Shown here in pieces: positions 57,570 to 64,000 of a stretch of 64,000 nt of DNA. A program made the position numbers and the translations under genes. Within the stretch, counting starts at the first letter, position 1. The number at the start of each line of letters is the position of its first letter. This DNA is from Nocardia yamanashiensis NBRC 100130 (GTDB lineage: Bacteria > Actinomycetota > Actinomycetes > Mycobacteriales > Mycobacteriaceae). The notes beneath the pieces were generated by a model. It had not been told where the DNA came from. It did no database searches and worked only from the letters and a program-made list of their open reading frames with translations. The DNA lies in contig NZ_BDCD01000029.1 in the NCBI RefSeq assembly GCF_001613325.1, forward strand, positions 62,001 to 126,000, read 5' to 3'.

Positions 57570-58331
57570 TTACGTTTGCGAATTGGTATCTCGGGTAAGG
57601 GCCTGACGCAGGATCAACGGCAGCTGGGTCGCGCGCTCGACGGCCAGCGTACGTCGGACCGACGCCGTCCAGGTGCGATCGAACAGGCGTTTCGCGCTGG
57701 CCACCGCGTGCGGGGAGCGGGTGGCGATGCGATCGGCCAGCTTCTCCGCCGCCGCCCGCGGATCCGCCGACACCTCGGTAACCAGGCCGATACGCTCGGC
57801 GTACGCGGCATCCACCGGGTCGGCGGTCATGGTCAGCAGCAGCGCCTGATCCACGCCGATCAGCCGGGACAGGGTGGCCGCACCGGACATATCGGGGATC
57901 AGGCCGTGCTTGGCCTCCATCACCGAGAACTCGGAATCCGGTGTGACGAAACGGAAATCGGCGGCCAGCGCCAACTGCAGCCCGCCGCCGTAGCAACGGC
58001 CGTGCACCACCGCGATCACCGGCTGCGGCAGCCGCCGCCAGGCCCAGCACGCCTCCTGGAAGGTATTGGTGCCCTTCCACGGCAGCGGCACGAAATTGCG
58101 GATGATGGCCAGCGGATCGCCCATGGCCTTGGCGACATCCAGGCCGGAGCTGAAGCTCGGGCCGTTGCCGGACAGGATGACGGCGCGAACATCCTTGCGC
58201 CGCTCGATGATTCCGGCGGTCTTCACCAACTCGTTCAGCATCTCGATGGTGAGGCCGTTGTGCTTGTCCGGGCGGTCCAAGGTGACGTAGGCGCGGTCAC
58301 CCTCGAAGCTCAGCGCGACATTGTTGCTCAT
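57570..58331 (-). CDS. enoyl-CoA hydratase/isomerase family protein
   Basis: A 253-residue crotonase-fold protein. The oxyanion-hole segments are SSGLDVAKAMG (about 60-71) and GRCYGGGLQLALAADFR (about 111-127), and the active-site loop EAKHGLIPDMSG (about 139-150) has one Glu and an Asp where hydratases usually have a second Glu. It could therefore be a hydratase or an isomerase. It starts 3 bases after the stop of the upstream hydrolase gene, whose end supplies its GGAGGA ribosome-binding site, so the two form an operon. Confidence 0.9.
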   Translation of the reverse strand: MSNNVALSFEGDRAYVTLDRPDKHNGLTIEMLNELVKTAGIIERRKDVRAVILSGNGPSFSSGLDVAKAMGDPLAIIRNFVPLPWKGTNTFQEACWAWRRLPQPVIAVVHGRCYGGGLQLALAADFRFVTPDSEFSVMEAKHGLIPDMSGAATLSRLIGVDQALLLTMTADPVDAAYAERIGLVTEVSADPRAAAEKLADRIATRSPHAVASAKRLFDRTWTASVRRTLAVERATQLPLILRQALTRDTNSQT

Positions 58332-58334
58332 CGG

Positions 58335-59117
58335 TCAGTCCTCCAGCAGGTCCAGCAGCAGCCGGGCGCAACCGGCTGGGTCGTCGTAGAACGGCGTGTG
58401 GCCACTGCCGTGCAGCGTGACATGCCGGGCGCCGGGCAGTTCGGCGCGGGCGCGCCGGGACTGGGTGGCGTACGTGAGCAGAATGTCACGGTTGCCCCAG
58501 GCGATGGTGAGCGGGAGGTGGTCCAGGCGGCTGGGGTCCGGGAGCCGGAATTCGGTGAAGGAGGCCAGGGCCGGACGGAAGCCGGGCGAGGCCAGCAGGT
58601 TCTCGACGGTGTCCACCGAGACCCGCGGGGTCAGCGCCCACGGCTTGCCGAACACCAGGCCCAGGAAGGTGGAGCGGCCGGTGGCGGAGCCGAAGATCGA
58701 GGGGACGGCGGGGCGCAGCAGTTTGGTGAGCTGCTCGGCGCGGCCCAGCGCCTGCTGGCACCACACCCGGCCGGGCGTGTCCCAGAATCCGATGGGGGAG
58801 TAGGCGGTGACCGAGCGGGCCAGGCCGCGCGCCGCCAGATCGAGAATGATGCCGCCGCCCATGGAATTGCCTGCCAGATGCGGGTTCTCGATGCCCTCGG
58901 CGGCGAGGAAGTCCACGAGCGCGTCGGCGAGCGTCGAGACCGTGGTGGTGGCGAGTGGTTCGCTGCCGCCGAATCCGGGCAGGTCCACGGCGATCACGTC
59001 GAAGCGCTCGGCGAGCGTGCCGATGATCGGTTCCCACACCTGCCAGTGGCTGCCGACGCCGTGCACGAGCACGAGCGGGTCCCCGCTGCCCTGGCGATGA
59101 TGGTTCAACTTGGTCAT
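58335..59117 (-). CDS. alpha/beta hydrolase, operon partner of the crotonase
   Basis: A 260-residue alpha/beta hydrolase. The oxyanion HG is at 19-20 (LVLVHGVG), the nucleophile Ser85 is in GNSMGG, the acid is Asp211 in GNRDILL and the His is His240 in GSGHTP. ATG 59117 is preferred because GGGGA lies about 7 bases upstream. A TAGGGT -10 at 59149-59154 would give a leader of about 23 bases. It resembles the hydrolase at 4286-5104. Co-transcription with an enoyl-CoA hydratase suggests a degradative role, which is inference. Confidence 0.87.
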   Translation of the reverse strand: MTKLNHHRQGSGDPLVLVHGVGSHWQVWEPIIGTLAERFDVIAVDLPGFGGSEPLATTTVSTLADALVDFLAAEGIENPHLAGNSMGGGIILDLAARGLARSVTAYSPIGFWDTPGRVWCQQALGRAEQLTKLLRPAVPSIFGSATGRSTFLGLVFGKPWALTPRVSVDTVENLLASPGFRPALASFTEFRLPDPSRLDHLPLTIAWGNRDILLTYATQSRRARAELPGARHVTLHGSGHTPFYDDPAGCARLLLDLLED

Positions 59118-59148
59118 TTCCATTCCCCTGACCTGGTGCTGTGCGCCG

Positions 59149-59154
59149 ACCCTA
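59149..59154 (-). promoter_or_regulatory. -10 element of the hydrolase-crotonase operon
   Basis: TAGGGT on the minus strand, about 31 bases before ATG 59117. This gene has a Shine-Dalgarno sequence and a leader, unlike the leaderless genes nearby. Confidence 0.4.
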
Positions 59155-59225
59155 ACAGTCGTGGCCGGGCGGCCAGTTGAGCTTTTCGGCCGCTCGACGG
59201 CGGTCTGCGCGGCCCGTTCGGGCGG

Positions 59226-59231
59226 TACGAT
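59226..59231 (+). promoter_or_regulatory. -10 element, leaderless start of the antitoxin-like gene
   Basis: TACGAT ends 7 bases before ATG 59239. The AAAAGG between them ends only 1 base from the ATG, too close to act as a normal ribosome-binding site. Confidence 0.5.
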
Positions 59232-59238
59232 AAAAGGT

Positions 59239-59463
59239 ATGGCAACCCGGAAAGTGACCCTGTCGCTGGACGAGGCGGCCTGGTCGTATGCCGAACAGGC
59301 CGCGGCCCGTGCGGGAATGTCGCCCTCGGCGTGGATCTCCCGCGCCGCCCGGCGCGAAGCCGTGCGCACGGGTTGCGTCCCCGGTCCCGATCCGGTCGAG
59401 CTCGCCGCCGGCGACGAGGCGGAAAGGAAAGCCGCCGAGAAGGAGATGCGTGCGCAAGGGTGA
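59239..59463 (+). CDS. ribbon-helix-helix antitoxin-like protein
   Basis: A 74-residue protein whose N-terminus (TRKVTLSLDEAAWSYAEQAA, then ARAGMSPSAWISRAARRE) matches a beta strand and two helices of ribbon-helix-helix DNA-binding proteins. The C-terminus is a charged helix (EAERKAAEKEMRAQG), as in antitoxins that fold on their toxin. It overlaps the MazF-like gene by 14 bases. The pair is a candidate type II toxin-antitoxin module. Confidence 0.7.
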   Translation: MATRKVTLSLDEAAWSYAEQAAARAGMSPSAWISRAARREAVRTGCVPGPDPVELAAGDEAERKAAEKEMRAQG

Positions 59464-59746
59464 ACTCTGGGTTTATCACCCGCATGGCACCAAGAGACGC
59501 CGCAATATCATCCTCATCAGCAGTGACGGCATCAACGAGTCGCCGCGTCCGTGGCTGATCGCCGCGGAGGTGGAATCCGAAGACCCGCAGGACATTCTGG
59601 CGGTCCCGATCCCCGGGCACGGCTGGGTGCACGCCGGCAATCTGGGCCGCATCTATCGCGGCTGGCTGGCCGAGCGCATCGATGCGGTGGACGGCGAAAT
59701 CGTGGACCGTATCGACACTGCCCTGCGCGCGGCCATGGATCTGTGA
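59450..59746 (+). CDS. MazF/PemK-like toxin candidate
   Basis: A 98-residue protein starting at GTG 59450 with AGGAG 4 bases upstream, inside the end of the antitoxin-like gene. The N-terminus KGELWVYHPHGTKRRRNIIL fits the first strands of MazF/PemK endoribonucleases (usual pattern G-E-I/L-W, then an Arg-rich strand and a Ser-containing strand, here LISSDG). The rest (ILAVPIPGHGWVHAGNLGRI) is compatible with the barrel. Activity is not proven by the sequence. Confidence 0.6.
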   Translation: MRKGELWVYHPHGTKRRRNIILISSDGINESPRPWLIAAEVESEDPQDILAVPIPGHGWVHAGNLGRIYRGWLAERIDAVDGEIVDRIDTALRAAMDL

Positions 59747-59793
59747 GATCGTTCGTCGGCATTCACCGTCCAACGTCGAGAGTCGAGACTTCC

Positions 59794-60138
59794 GTGCGTA
59801 TTTCCCTGATCGCCGCCGCGCTGGTGGCGCTGCCGCTGCTGACCGCCTGCGGGGGCAATGACAAGGCCGATGCCAAGCCGAACGTCACTCAGGAAGAACT
59901 CGCCAAGTACTTCAAGAGCACCAACCTCCCCGTCGACCTGGCCGACTGCGCCGCCAAAATCTATTACACCCAGGGCATTTCGCAGGACGGCCTGCGCCTC
60001 ATGGTCAGCTCCGAAGCCAAATCCGCCGCCGTCGACCCCGACGCCGCCGCCCGCAACGGCATGAGCGCCGACGACCAGGCCAAGGTCGGCGCCGCCACCA
60101 GCCGCATCATGACCGAATGCGTCAACAAGGCCAAGTAG
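59794..60138 (+). CDS. small secreted lipoprotein, first of a paralogous pair
   Basis: A 114-residue lipoprotein. The signal peptide ends in the lipobox LTAC with Cys19, starting from GTG 59794. The mature part is helical with two conserved Cys (in LADCAAKIYYTQGISQDGLR and near the end, TECVNKA) that may form a disulfide. The segment ADCxxxIYxxxGISQxGxR is shared with the next gene. Function is unknown; small Cys-containing secreted proteins of this kind are common in Nocardia and mycobacteria. Confidence 0.75.
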   Translation: MRISLIAAALVALPLLTACGGNDKADAKPNVTQEELAKYFKSTNLPVDLADCAAKIYYTQGISQDGLRLMVSSEAKSAAVDPDAAARNGMSADDQAKVGAATSRIMTECVNKAK

Positions 60139-60200
60139 CCCCCATGCCGGCCAGCCCTTTTGGTATTCGCTAACCGATCCGCAAGTCCCCACGGCCACGC

Positions 60201-60232
60201 TCTGGGGTGACGGTGAAACCCGACACCCCAGA
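60201..60232 (+). promoter_or_regulatory. 9-bp inverted repeat upstream of the second lipoprotein
   Basis: TCTGGGGTG (60201-60209) and CACCCCAGA (60224-60232) form a perfect hairpin directly upstream of the ribosome-binding region at 60237-60246. It may be an mRNA leader hairpin or an operator. Confidence 0.4.
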
Positions 60233-60247
60233 GACCCGAGGATCCCC

Positions 60248-60673
60248 ATGCGGAAATCCGCCTTCGCCATAGCCCTGCTGACCCTCCCCCTCCTGTCCGC
60301 CTGCACCAAGGCCGAACAGGCCGTGGCACCCGCCACCACCAGCGCCGCCGCGTCCACATCTCCGGCCGCCGCCTCCACCGCCCCGAAGTCGTCGGCCGCC
60401 GCCACGACCACCCCCGGCAGCGTCCCCACCGGCACCCTCTCCGCCGGCCAGATCTCGCAGTCCCTCCAGGACAAGGGGCACCTGGACCAGAAGACAGCCG
60501 ACTGCATCGCCAACATCTATGTGGCCGAAGGCATCTCCCAATCGGGCATTCGCGTCATCCTGAACAGCGACTACACCTCGGGCGCGGCCAGCCCCACCGA
60601 ACTGGGCCTCACCATGGACGACGTCAAGAAAGCCACCGCCGCTACCAAGCGCGTTGTCTCCGAGTGCATCTGA
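60248..60673 (+). CDS. small secreted lipoprotein, second of a paralogous pair
   Basis: A 141-residue lipoprotein. Its lipobox is LSAC with Cys19, followed by a Ser/Thr/Ala/Pro-rich linker (about 20-62) absent from its neighbour. The C-terminal domain (about 63-141) aligns with the preceding gene through TADCIANIYVAEGISQSGIR and a terminal SECI matching TECV. Spacing of the two Cys is conserved. AGGAT precedes the ATG. A strong terminator follows. Confidence 0.77.
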   Translation: MRKSAFAIALLTLPLLSACTKAEQAVAPATTSAAASTSPAAASTAPKSSAAATTTPGSVPTGTLSAGQISQSLQDKGHLDQKTADCIANIYVAEGISQSGIRVILNSDYTSGAASPTELGLTMDDVKKATAATKRVVSECI

Positions 60674-60708
60674 CCGGCGCCCCGAGGCGGGGCGTGAGGC
60701 GGGCATGA

Positions 60709-60741
60709 AAAAGGCCCCTGATCTGGGATCAGGGGCCTTTT
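60709..60741. terminator. bidirectional terminator between lipoprotein gene and tRNA-Gly
   Basis: A perfect 15-bp stem AAAAGGCCCCTGATC with loop TGG. It ends in TTTT on the plus strand and, read from the tRNA side, in TTTTT on the minus strand. Confidence 0.88.
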
Positions 60742-60814
60742 GGAGCCGATGACGGGAATCGAACCCGCGCCATCTGCTTGGGAAGCAGAAGTTCTACCAT
60801 TGAACTACATCGGC
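60741..60814 (-). tRNA. tRNA-Gly (anticodon CCC)
   Basis: The minus-strand sequence folds as a tRNA: acceptor GCCGATG/CATCGGC, D-arm GTTC-AATGGTA-GAAC, anticodon arm TCTGC-TTCCCAA-GCAGA giving anticodon CCC, and T-arm GCGGG-TTCGATT-CCCGT. The discriminator is T and CCA is encoded (60743-60741). It decodes GGG, a common codon in this genome's G-rich genes. Confidence 0.96.
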
Positions 60815-60977
60815 ATCTGGTGGTGCGTTCGCGACTCTATCAGACGGGGTGTGCGGGGGTGCAAATTCTTGGTGGTTGTGGCCGGTCGCGGGGGTGATCG
60901 GGGGGGGTGCGGCGGGGGGCGTGGGGTGGAGATCGGGGGATTCGATCAAAGTGGGGCGTGTCGATTACCGGCGGTCG

Positions 60978-61006
60978 TAGACTGGGCGACGGGTCGAAAA
61001 CCCGTC
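60978..61006 (+). promoter_or_regulatory. -10 element and leader hairpin of ctaD
   Basis: TAGACT (60978-60983) is a TANNNT -10 with a transcript start near 60990. A GACGGGT-CGAAA-ACCCGTC hairpin (60988-61006) would form at the very 5' end of the roughly 95-base leader. No convincing -35 match was found. Confidence 0.4.
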
Positions 61007-61086
61007 CACCACAGGGACTTTGGATGCGCTGAGAGTTAGCTGAGCGCTGGTTCGTGCGTGTCCTGGTCGGCGGCCGAGGAGGACTT

Positions 61087-62847
61087 ATGACCGCGGTGCC
61101 CGCGCGGGATGTCCCGCAGATCGAGGCTGCGCGGCCTTTTCCGCGCCGGATGGGGCCCAAGGGGTCGTATCTGTGGAAGGCCATCACCACTACCGATCCC
61201 AAGATGCTCGGGAACATGTATTTGTTCACGGCCATGACGTTCTTCCTGATCGGCGGCGTGCTGGCGCTGCTGATGCGGGCGGAGCTGGCGCGGCCGGGGC
61301 TGCAGTTCCTGTCGGCCGAACAGTTCAATCAGCTGTTCACCATGCACGGGACGATCATGTTGCTGTTCTATGCGACACCGATCGTCTTCGGATTCGCCAA
61401 TGCGGTGCTGCCGCTCCAGATCGGGGCGCCCGATGTGGCGTTTCCGCGGCTCAACGCGCTGAGCTACTGGCTGTACCTGTTCGGGGCCACCATGGCGACG
61501 GCCGGGTTCATCACCCCGGGCGGGGCCGCGGACTTCGGGTGGACGGCGTACACGCCGCTCAGCGACTTCACGCACGCGCCCGGCGTGGGCGCGGACTTGT
61601 GGATCATGGGCCTGGCCGTGTCCGGCGTCGGCACCATCCTCGGCGGCGTCAATATGATCACCACGGTGATCTGTCTGCGCTGCCCGGGCATGACCATGTT
61701 CCGGATGCCCATCTTCACCTGGAACATCCTGGTGACGAGTGTGCTTGTGCTGCTGGCCTTCCCGATCCTCACCGCCGCGCTGATGGCCCTGGCCGTGGAC
61801 CGGCATCTGGGCGCGCACATCTACGACTCGGCCAACGGCGGCGCACTGCTGTGGCAGCACCTGTTCTGGTTCTTCGGCCACCCCGAGGTGTACATCGTCG
61901 CGCTGCCCTTCTTCGGCATCGTGACCGAGATCTTCCCGGTGTTCAGCCGCAAACCGCTCTTCGGCTACAGCACCCTGGTGTACGCGACCCTGTCCATCGC
62001 CGCGCTGTCGGTGGCGGTGTGGGCGCACCACATGTACGCCACCGGCGCGGTGCTGCTGCCGTTCTTCTCGCTCATGACCTTCCTCATCGCGGTGCCCACC
62101 GGCGTGAAGTTCTTCAACTGGATCGGCACCATGTGGCGCGGGCAGCTCACCTTCGAAACCCCCATGCTGTGGTCCGTCGGCTTCCTGGTGACCTTCCTGT
62201 TCGGCGGTCTGTCCGGCGTCATCCTGGCCAGCCCGCCACTGGACTTCCACGTCTCCGACTCGTATTTCGTTGTGGCGCACTTCCATTACGTGCTGTTCGG
62301 CACCATCGTGTTCGCCACCTTCGCCGGCATCTACTTCTGGTTCCCCAAGATGACGGGCCGGCTGCTCGACGAACGCCTCGGCAAACTGCACTTCTGGACC
62401 ACCTTCTTCGGCTTCCACCTCACCTTCCTGGTGCAGCACTGGCTGGGCAACGAGGGCATGCCGCGCCGCTACGCCGACTATCTGGACAGTGACGGGTTCA
62501 CCACCCTGAACACGATTTCGACCGTCGGGTCCTTCGTGCTCGGGTTCTCGATGATCACGTTCGTCTGGAACGTCTTCAAGAGCTACCGCTACGGCGAAGT
62601 GGTCACCGTCGACGACCCGTGGGGCTACGGCAACTCCCTGGAATGGGCCACCACCTGCCCGCCGCCCCGCCACAACTTCTACGAACTACCCCGCGTGCGC
62701 TCCGAACGCCCGGCCTTCGAACTGCACTATCCGCACATGGTGGACCGCATGCGCGCGGAGGCGCACGTCAGCTGGGGGCTCCGCCGGAAACAAGTCACCG
62801 ACGCCGCCGAACCGGTCGACCTCGACAAGGACTCCGGCCGCGCGTAA
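61087..62847 (+). CDS. ctaD: cytochrome c oxidase subunit I (aa3-type)
   Basis: A 586-residue haem-copper oxidase subunit I with 12 membrane helices. Haem a ligands are His87 (FTMHGT) and His400, the haem a3 ligand is His398 (VAHFHYV), and CuB ligands are His265, His314 and His315, with the crosslinking Tyr269 in GHPEVY. All catalytic residues are intact. It is the terminal electron acceptor that reduces O2 and pumps protons. GAGGAGGAC precedes ATG 61087. It stands alone, without other cox genes, as is usual for ctaD in actinobacteria; whether the genome has a second copy cannot be seen here. Confidence 0.97.
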   Translation: MTAVPARDVPQIEAARPFPRRMGPKGSYLWKAITTTDPKMLGNMYLFTAMTFFLIGGVLALLMRAELARPGLQFLSAEQFNQLFTMHGTIMLLFYATPIVFGFANAVLPLQIGAPDVAFPRLNALSYWLYLFGATMATAGFITPGGAADFGWTAYTPLSDFTHAPGVGADLWIMGLAVSGVGTILGGVNMITTVICLRCPGMTMFRMPIFTWNILVTSVLVLLAFPILTAALMALAVDRHLGAHIYDSANGGALLWQHLFWFFGHPEVYIVALPFFGIVTEIFPVFSRKPLFGYSTLVYATLSIAALSVAVWAHHMYATGAVLLPFFSLMTFLIAVPTGVKFFNWIGTMWRGQLTFETPMLWSVGFLVTFLFGGLSGVILASPPLDFHVSDSYFVVAHFHYVLFGTIVFATFAGIYFWFPKMTGRLLDERLGKLHFWTTFFGFHLTFLVQHWLGNEGMPRRYADYLDSDGFTTLNTISTVGSFVLGFSMITFVWNVFKSYRYGEVVTVDDPWGYGNSLEWATTCPPPRHNFYELPRVRSERPAFELHYPHMVDRMRAEAHVSWGLRRKQVTDAAEPVDLDKDSGRA

Positions 62848-62866
62848 CCGGGCCCGGCCCGCCCAC

Positions 62867-62872
62867 TACGCT
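62867..62872 (+). promoter_or_regulatory. -10 element, leaderless start of dcd
   Basis: TACGCT ends 7 bases before GTG 62880; no ribosome-binding site is present between them. Confidence 0.55.
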
Positions 62873-62879
62873 CTTGCCC

Positions 62880-63458
62880 GTGCTGCTTTCCGATCGCGAC
62901 ATCCGTGCGGAGATCGCCGCTGGGCGTCTCGCGCTCGAGCCCTTCGACCCAGACCTGGTGCAACCGTCGAGTATCGACGTGCGCCTCGACAGCCTGTTCC
63001 GGGTGTTCAACAACACCCGCTACACCCATATCGATCCGGCTCAGCGCCAAGACGAGTTGACCACCCTGGTCGAACCCGCGCCCGGCGAGCCGTTCGTGCT
63101 GCACCCGGGCGAGTTCGTGCTGGGCTCCACCCTCGAGGTGTGCTCGCTGCCCGACGATCTGGCCGGGCGCCTGGAAGGCAAGTCCAGCCTGGGCCGGCTC
63201 GGCCTGCTCACCCATTCGACCGCCGGATTCATCGATCCGGGTTTCAGCGGGCACATCACCCTGGAACTGTCGAACGTGGCGAACCTGCCGATCACGCTGT
63301 GGCCGGGCATGAAGATCGGCCAGCTGTGCCTGATCCGCCTGTCCAGCCCCGCCGAGCATCCTTACGGCAGCGCCGCCGCGGGCTCCAAGTACCAGGGCCA
63401 GCGCGGTCCCACCCCGTCCCGCGCCTACCTGAACTTCCCGCTGTCCAACCACAATTGA
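62880..63458 (+). CDS. dcd: dCTP deaminase
   Basis: A 192-residue enzyme of the trimeric dUTPase/dCTP-deaminase family. The family motifs are LLSDRDIRAEI at the start, QPSSIDVRLDS (about 28-39), GKSSLGRLGLLTHSTAG (about 100-116), the active-site Glu in HITLELSN and the C-terminal KYQGQRGPTPSR. M. tuberculosis Dcd (190 residues) is bifunctional, making dUMP directly from dCTP; the same length and pattern suggest the same here, but I cannot separate the two activities by eye. GTG 62880 gives the canonical MLLSDRD start. Confidence 0.95.
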   Translation: MLLSDRDIRAEIAAGRLALEPFDPDLVQPSSIDVRLDSLFRVFNNTRYTHIDPAQRQDELTTLVEPAPGEPFVLHPGEFVLGSTLEVCSLPDDLAGRLEGKSSLGRLGLLTHSTAGFIDPGFSGHITLELSNVANLPITLWPGMKIGQLCLIRLSSPAEHPYGSAAAGSKYQGQRGPTPSRAYLNFPLSNHN

Positions 63459-63480
63459 GCCGCCCGGGCAATTGTGAGTT

Positions 63481-63494
63481 CGCACCGCGGTGCG
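63481..63494. repeat. 14-bp perfect palindrome downstream of dcd
   Basis: CGCACCGCGGTGCG followed by GCCTGGAGTTTTTC. It may be a weak terminator for dcd or an operator for the next gene. The rest of 63459-63722 shows no gene. Confidence 0.4.
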
Positions 63495-63722
63495 GCCTGG
63501 AGTTTTTCATTTCGACGATTCGGAGTTGAAGCCCCTGTGGTGCAGCCGAGTTGGTGAGACTGTGGGTGTACGGATTGCTCGGCACGTCGTAAGGTGTCGG
63601 CGACAGGTACAGTGACCACACCGTAATGTACGGTTCCACCCCCCAGCGCCTGGCAATTTCCGGGCACGCCGCGGACGGGTGGCCGTCGCCGGTCGAGTGG
63701 GTGTGAACAAGATGGGCAACGG

Positions 63723-64000
63723 ATGAGTTCGGTACTGGGAGTTTCGGTGGGGACGGGCGCGGTGCGCGTCGCACGTCCGCACGCCGGGAGTTCCGCCGGG
63801 CCCGCGTTCGGTGCGCCCGAGTCCTTCCCCGGCGCGGGATCCTCCGGCGCCGGCGGTCAATTCGATCTGCAGGCGGTGCCGGTCGGCGAACGCCGGGTGG
63901 AGGAATTGGCGGCCGATGCCGTCAGCGCGCTGCTGGCCGCCGATCCGCAGATCGCCGCCACCGCCATCGCCTACCGCGACGAACAGCACGCGCGCGGCAT
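63723..64000 (+). CDS. 5' part of a DUF7159-like protein, cut by the window edge
   Basis: The frame from ATG 63723 remains open to the window end (92 complete codons). The start SSVLGVSVGTGAVRVARPHA resembles the N-terminus of large mycobacterial and nocardial proteins annotated with a DUF7159 or actin-like N-terminal domain, in which VLGVS and VR are conserved. An Ala/Gly/Pro-rich stretch (about 20-45) and a helical segment (ERRVEELAADAVSALLAADP) follow. The C-terminus is missing, so the assignment is tentative. Confidence 0.55.
   Translation, partial: MSSVLGVSVGTGAVRVARPHAGSSAGPAFGAPESFPGAGSSGAGGQFDLQAVPVGERRVEELAADAVSALLAADPQIAATAIAYRDEQHARG

Noticed and set aside
61036..62673. A 545-residue minus-strand open frame opposite ctaD
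   Set aside because: Gly/Glu/His/Gln-rich translation without any motif; ctaD haem and copper ligands on the plus strand explain the sequence.
1..64000. Mobile elements, prophage genes, rRNA and CRISPR arrays
   Set aside because: No transposase or integrase reading frame, no regularly spaced repeats and no rRNA sequence were found on either strand.

Overview
The window is a dense, very GC-rich actinobacterial chromosome segment. Its gene content and order point to a mycolic-acid-producing genus of the Mycobacteriales, most likely Nocardia. Diagnostic genes are mmpL3 in one overlapping unit with trmB and a NYN-domain gene, the arabinofuranosyltransferase aftD with its DUF2613 partner, a DUF3068 (PorA-like) gene, GTP-dependent pckG, and the fadA2, fabG4, htdX, fadE5 and lpqI genes. 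Many of these have counterparts at Rv0205-Rv0244c of M. tuberculosis; that comparison is from memory, not from a search. No insertion sequence, phage gene, CRISPR array or rRNA was seen. One tRNA-Gly is present.

Layout. 0-7.4 kb: AI-2E-type transporter, a MacS-type histidine kinase with its NarL-type regulator, a DUF1707 protein, a hydrolase and a DUF2339 membrane protein. 7.6-14.2 kb: mmpL3, NYN and trmB (minus strand), then a lipase. 14.5-19.2 kb: a P-loop protein and a degenerate dynamin-like partner, then pckG. 19.2-22.0 kb: small proteins and an aldehyde dehydrogenase. 22-35.3 kb: an envelope region with a methyltransferase, glycosyltransferase, large membrane proteins, a flippase-like protein, a PorA-like protein, an acyltransferase, AftD and DUF2613. 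35.7-39.5 kb: isochorismate synthase, a universal stress protein, an unknown protein and an ADP-ribosylglycohydrolase. 39.6-46.8 kb: the fatty-acid block fadA2, fabG4-htdX, DUF5685, TetR and LpqI. 46.9-52.6 kb: 6-phosphogluconate dehydrogenase, VanW, a TetR/hydrolase pair and a diguanylate cyclase. 52.8-60.7 kb: fadE5, hydrolases, a methyltransferase, DUF4185, an enoyl-CoA hydratase, a toxin-antitoxin-like pair and two lipoproteins. 60.7-64 kb: tRNA-Gly, ctaD, dcd and a truncated gene.

How it works together. MmpL3 (mycolate precursor export), AftD (arabinan synthesis) and the 22-35 kb membrane genes build the mycolyl-arabinogalactan envelope. FadA2, FabG4, HtdX and FadE5 supply the chemistries of acyl-chain oxidation or elongation. 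The TetR gene at 44863-45468 and the divergent fadA2/fabG4 promoter share a near-identical palindrome, so this TetR probably controls both.

Two window-wide observations stand out. At least fifteen genes have a TANNNT -10 element ending 6 or 7 bases before the start codon, which predicts leaderless mRNAs. The fadA2-to-lpqI block appears inverted relative to M. tuberculosis, has extra genes at both ends, and lies between two oppositely oriented copies of a GC-rich palindromic repeat.
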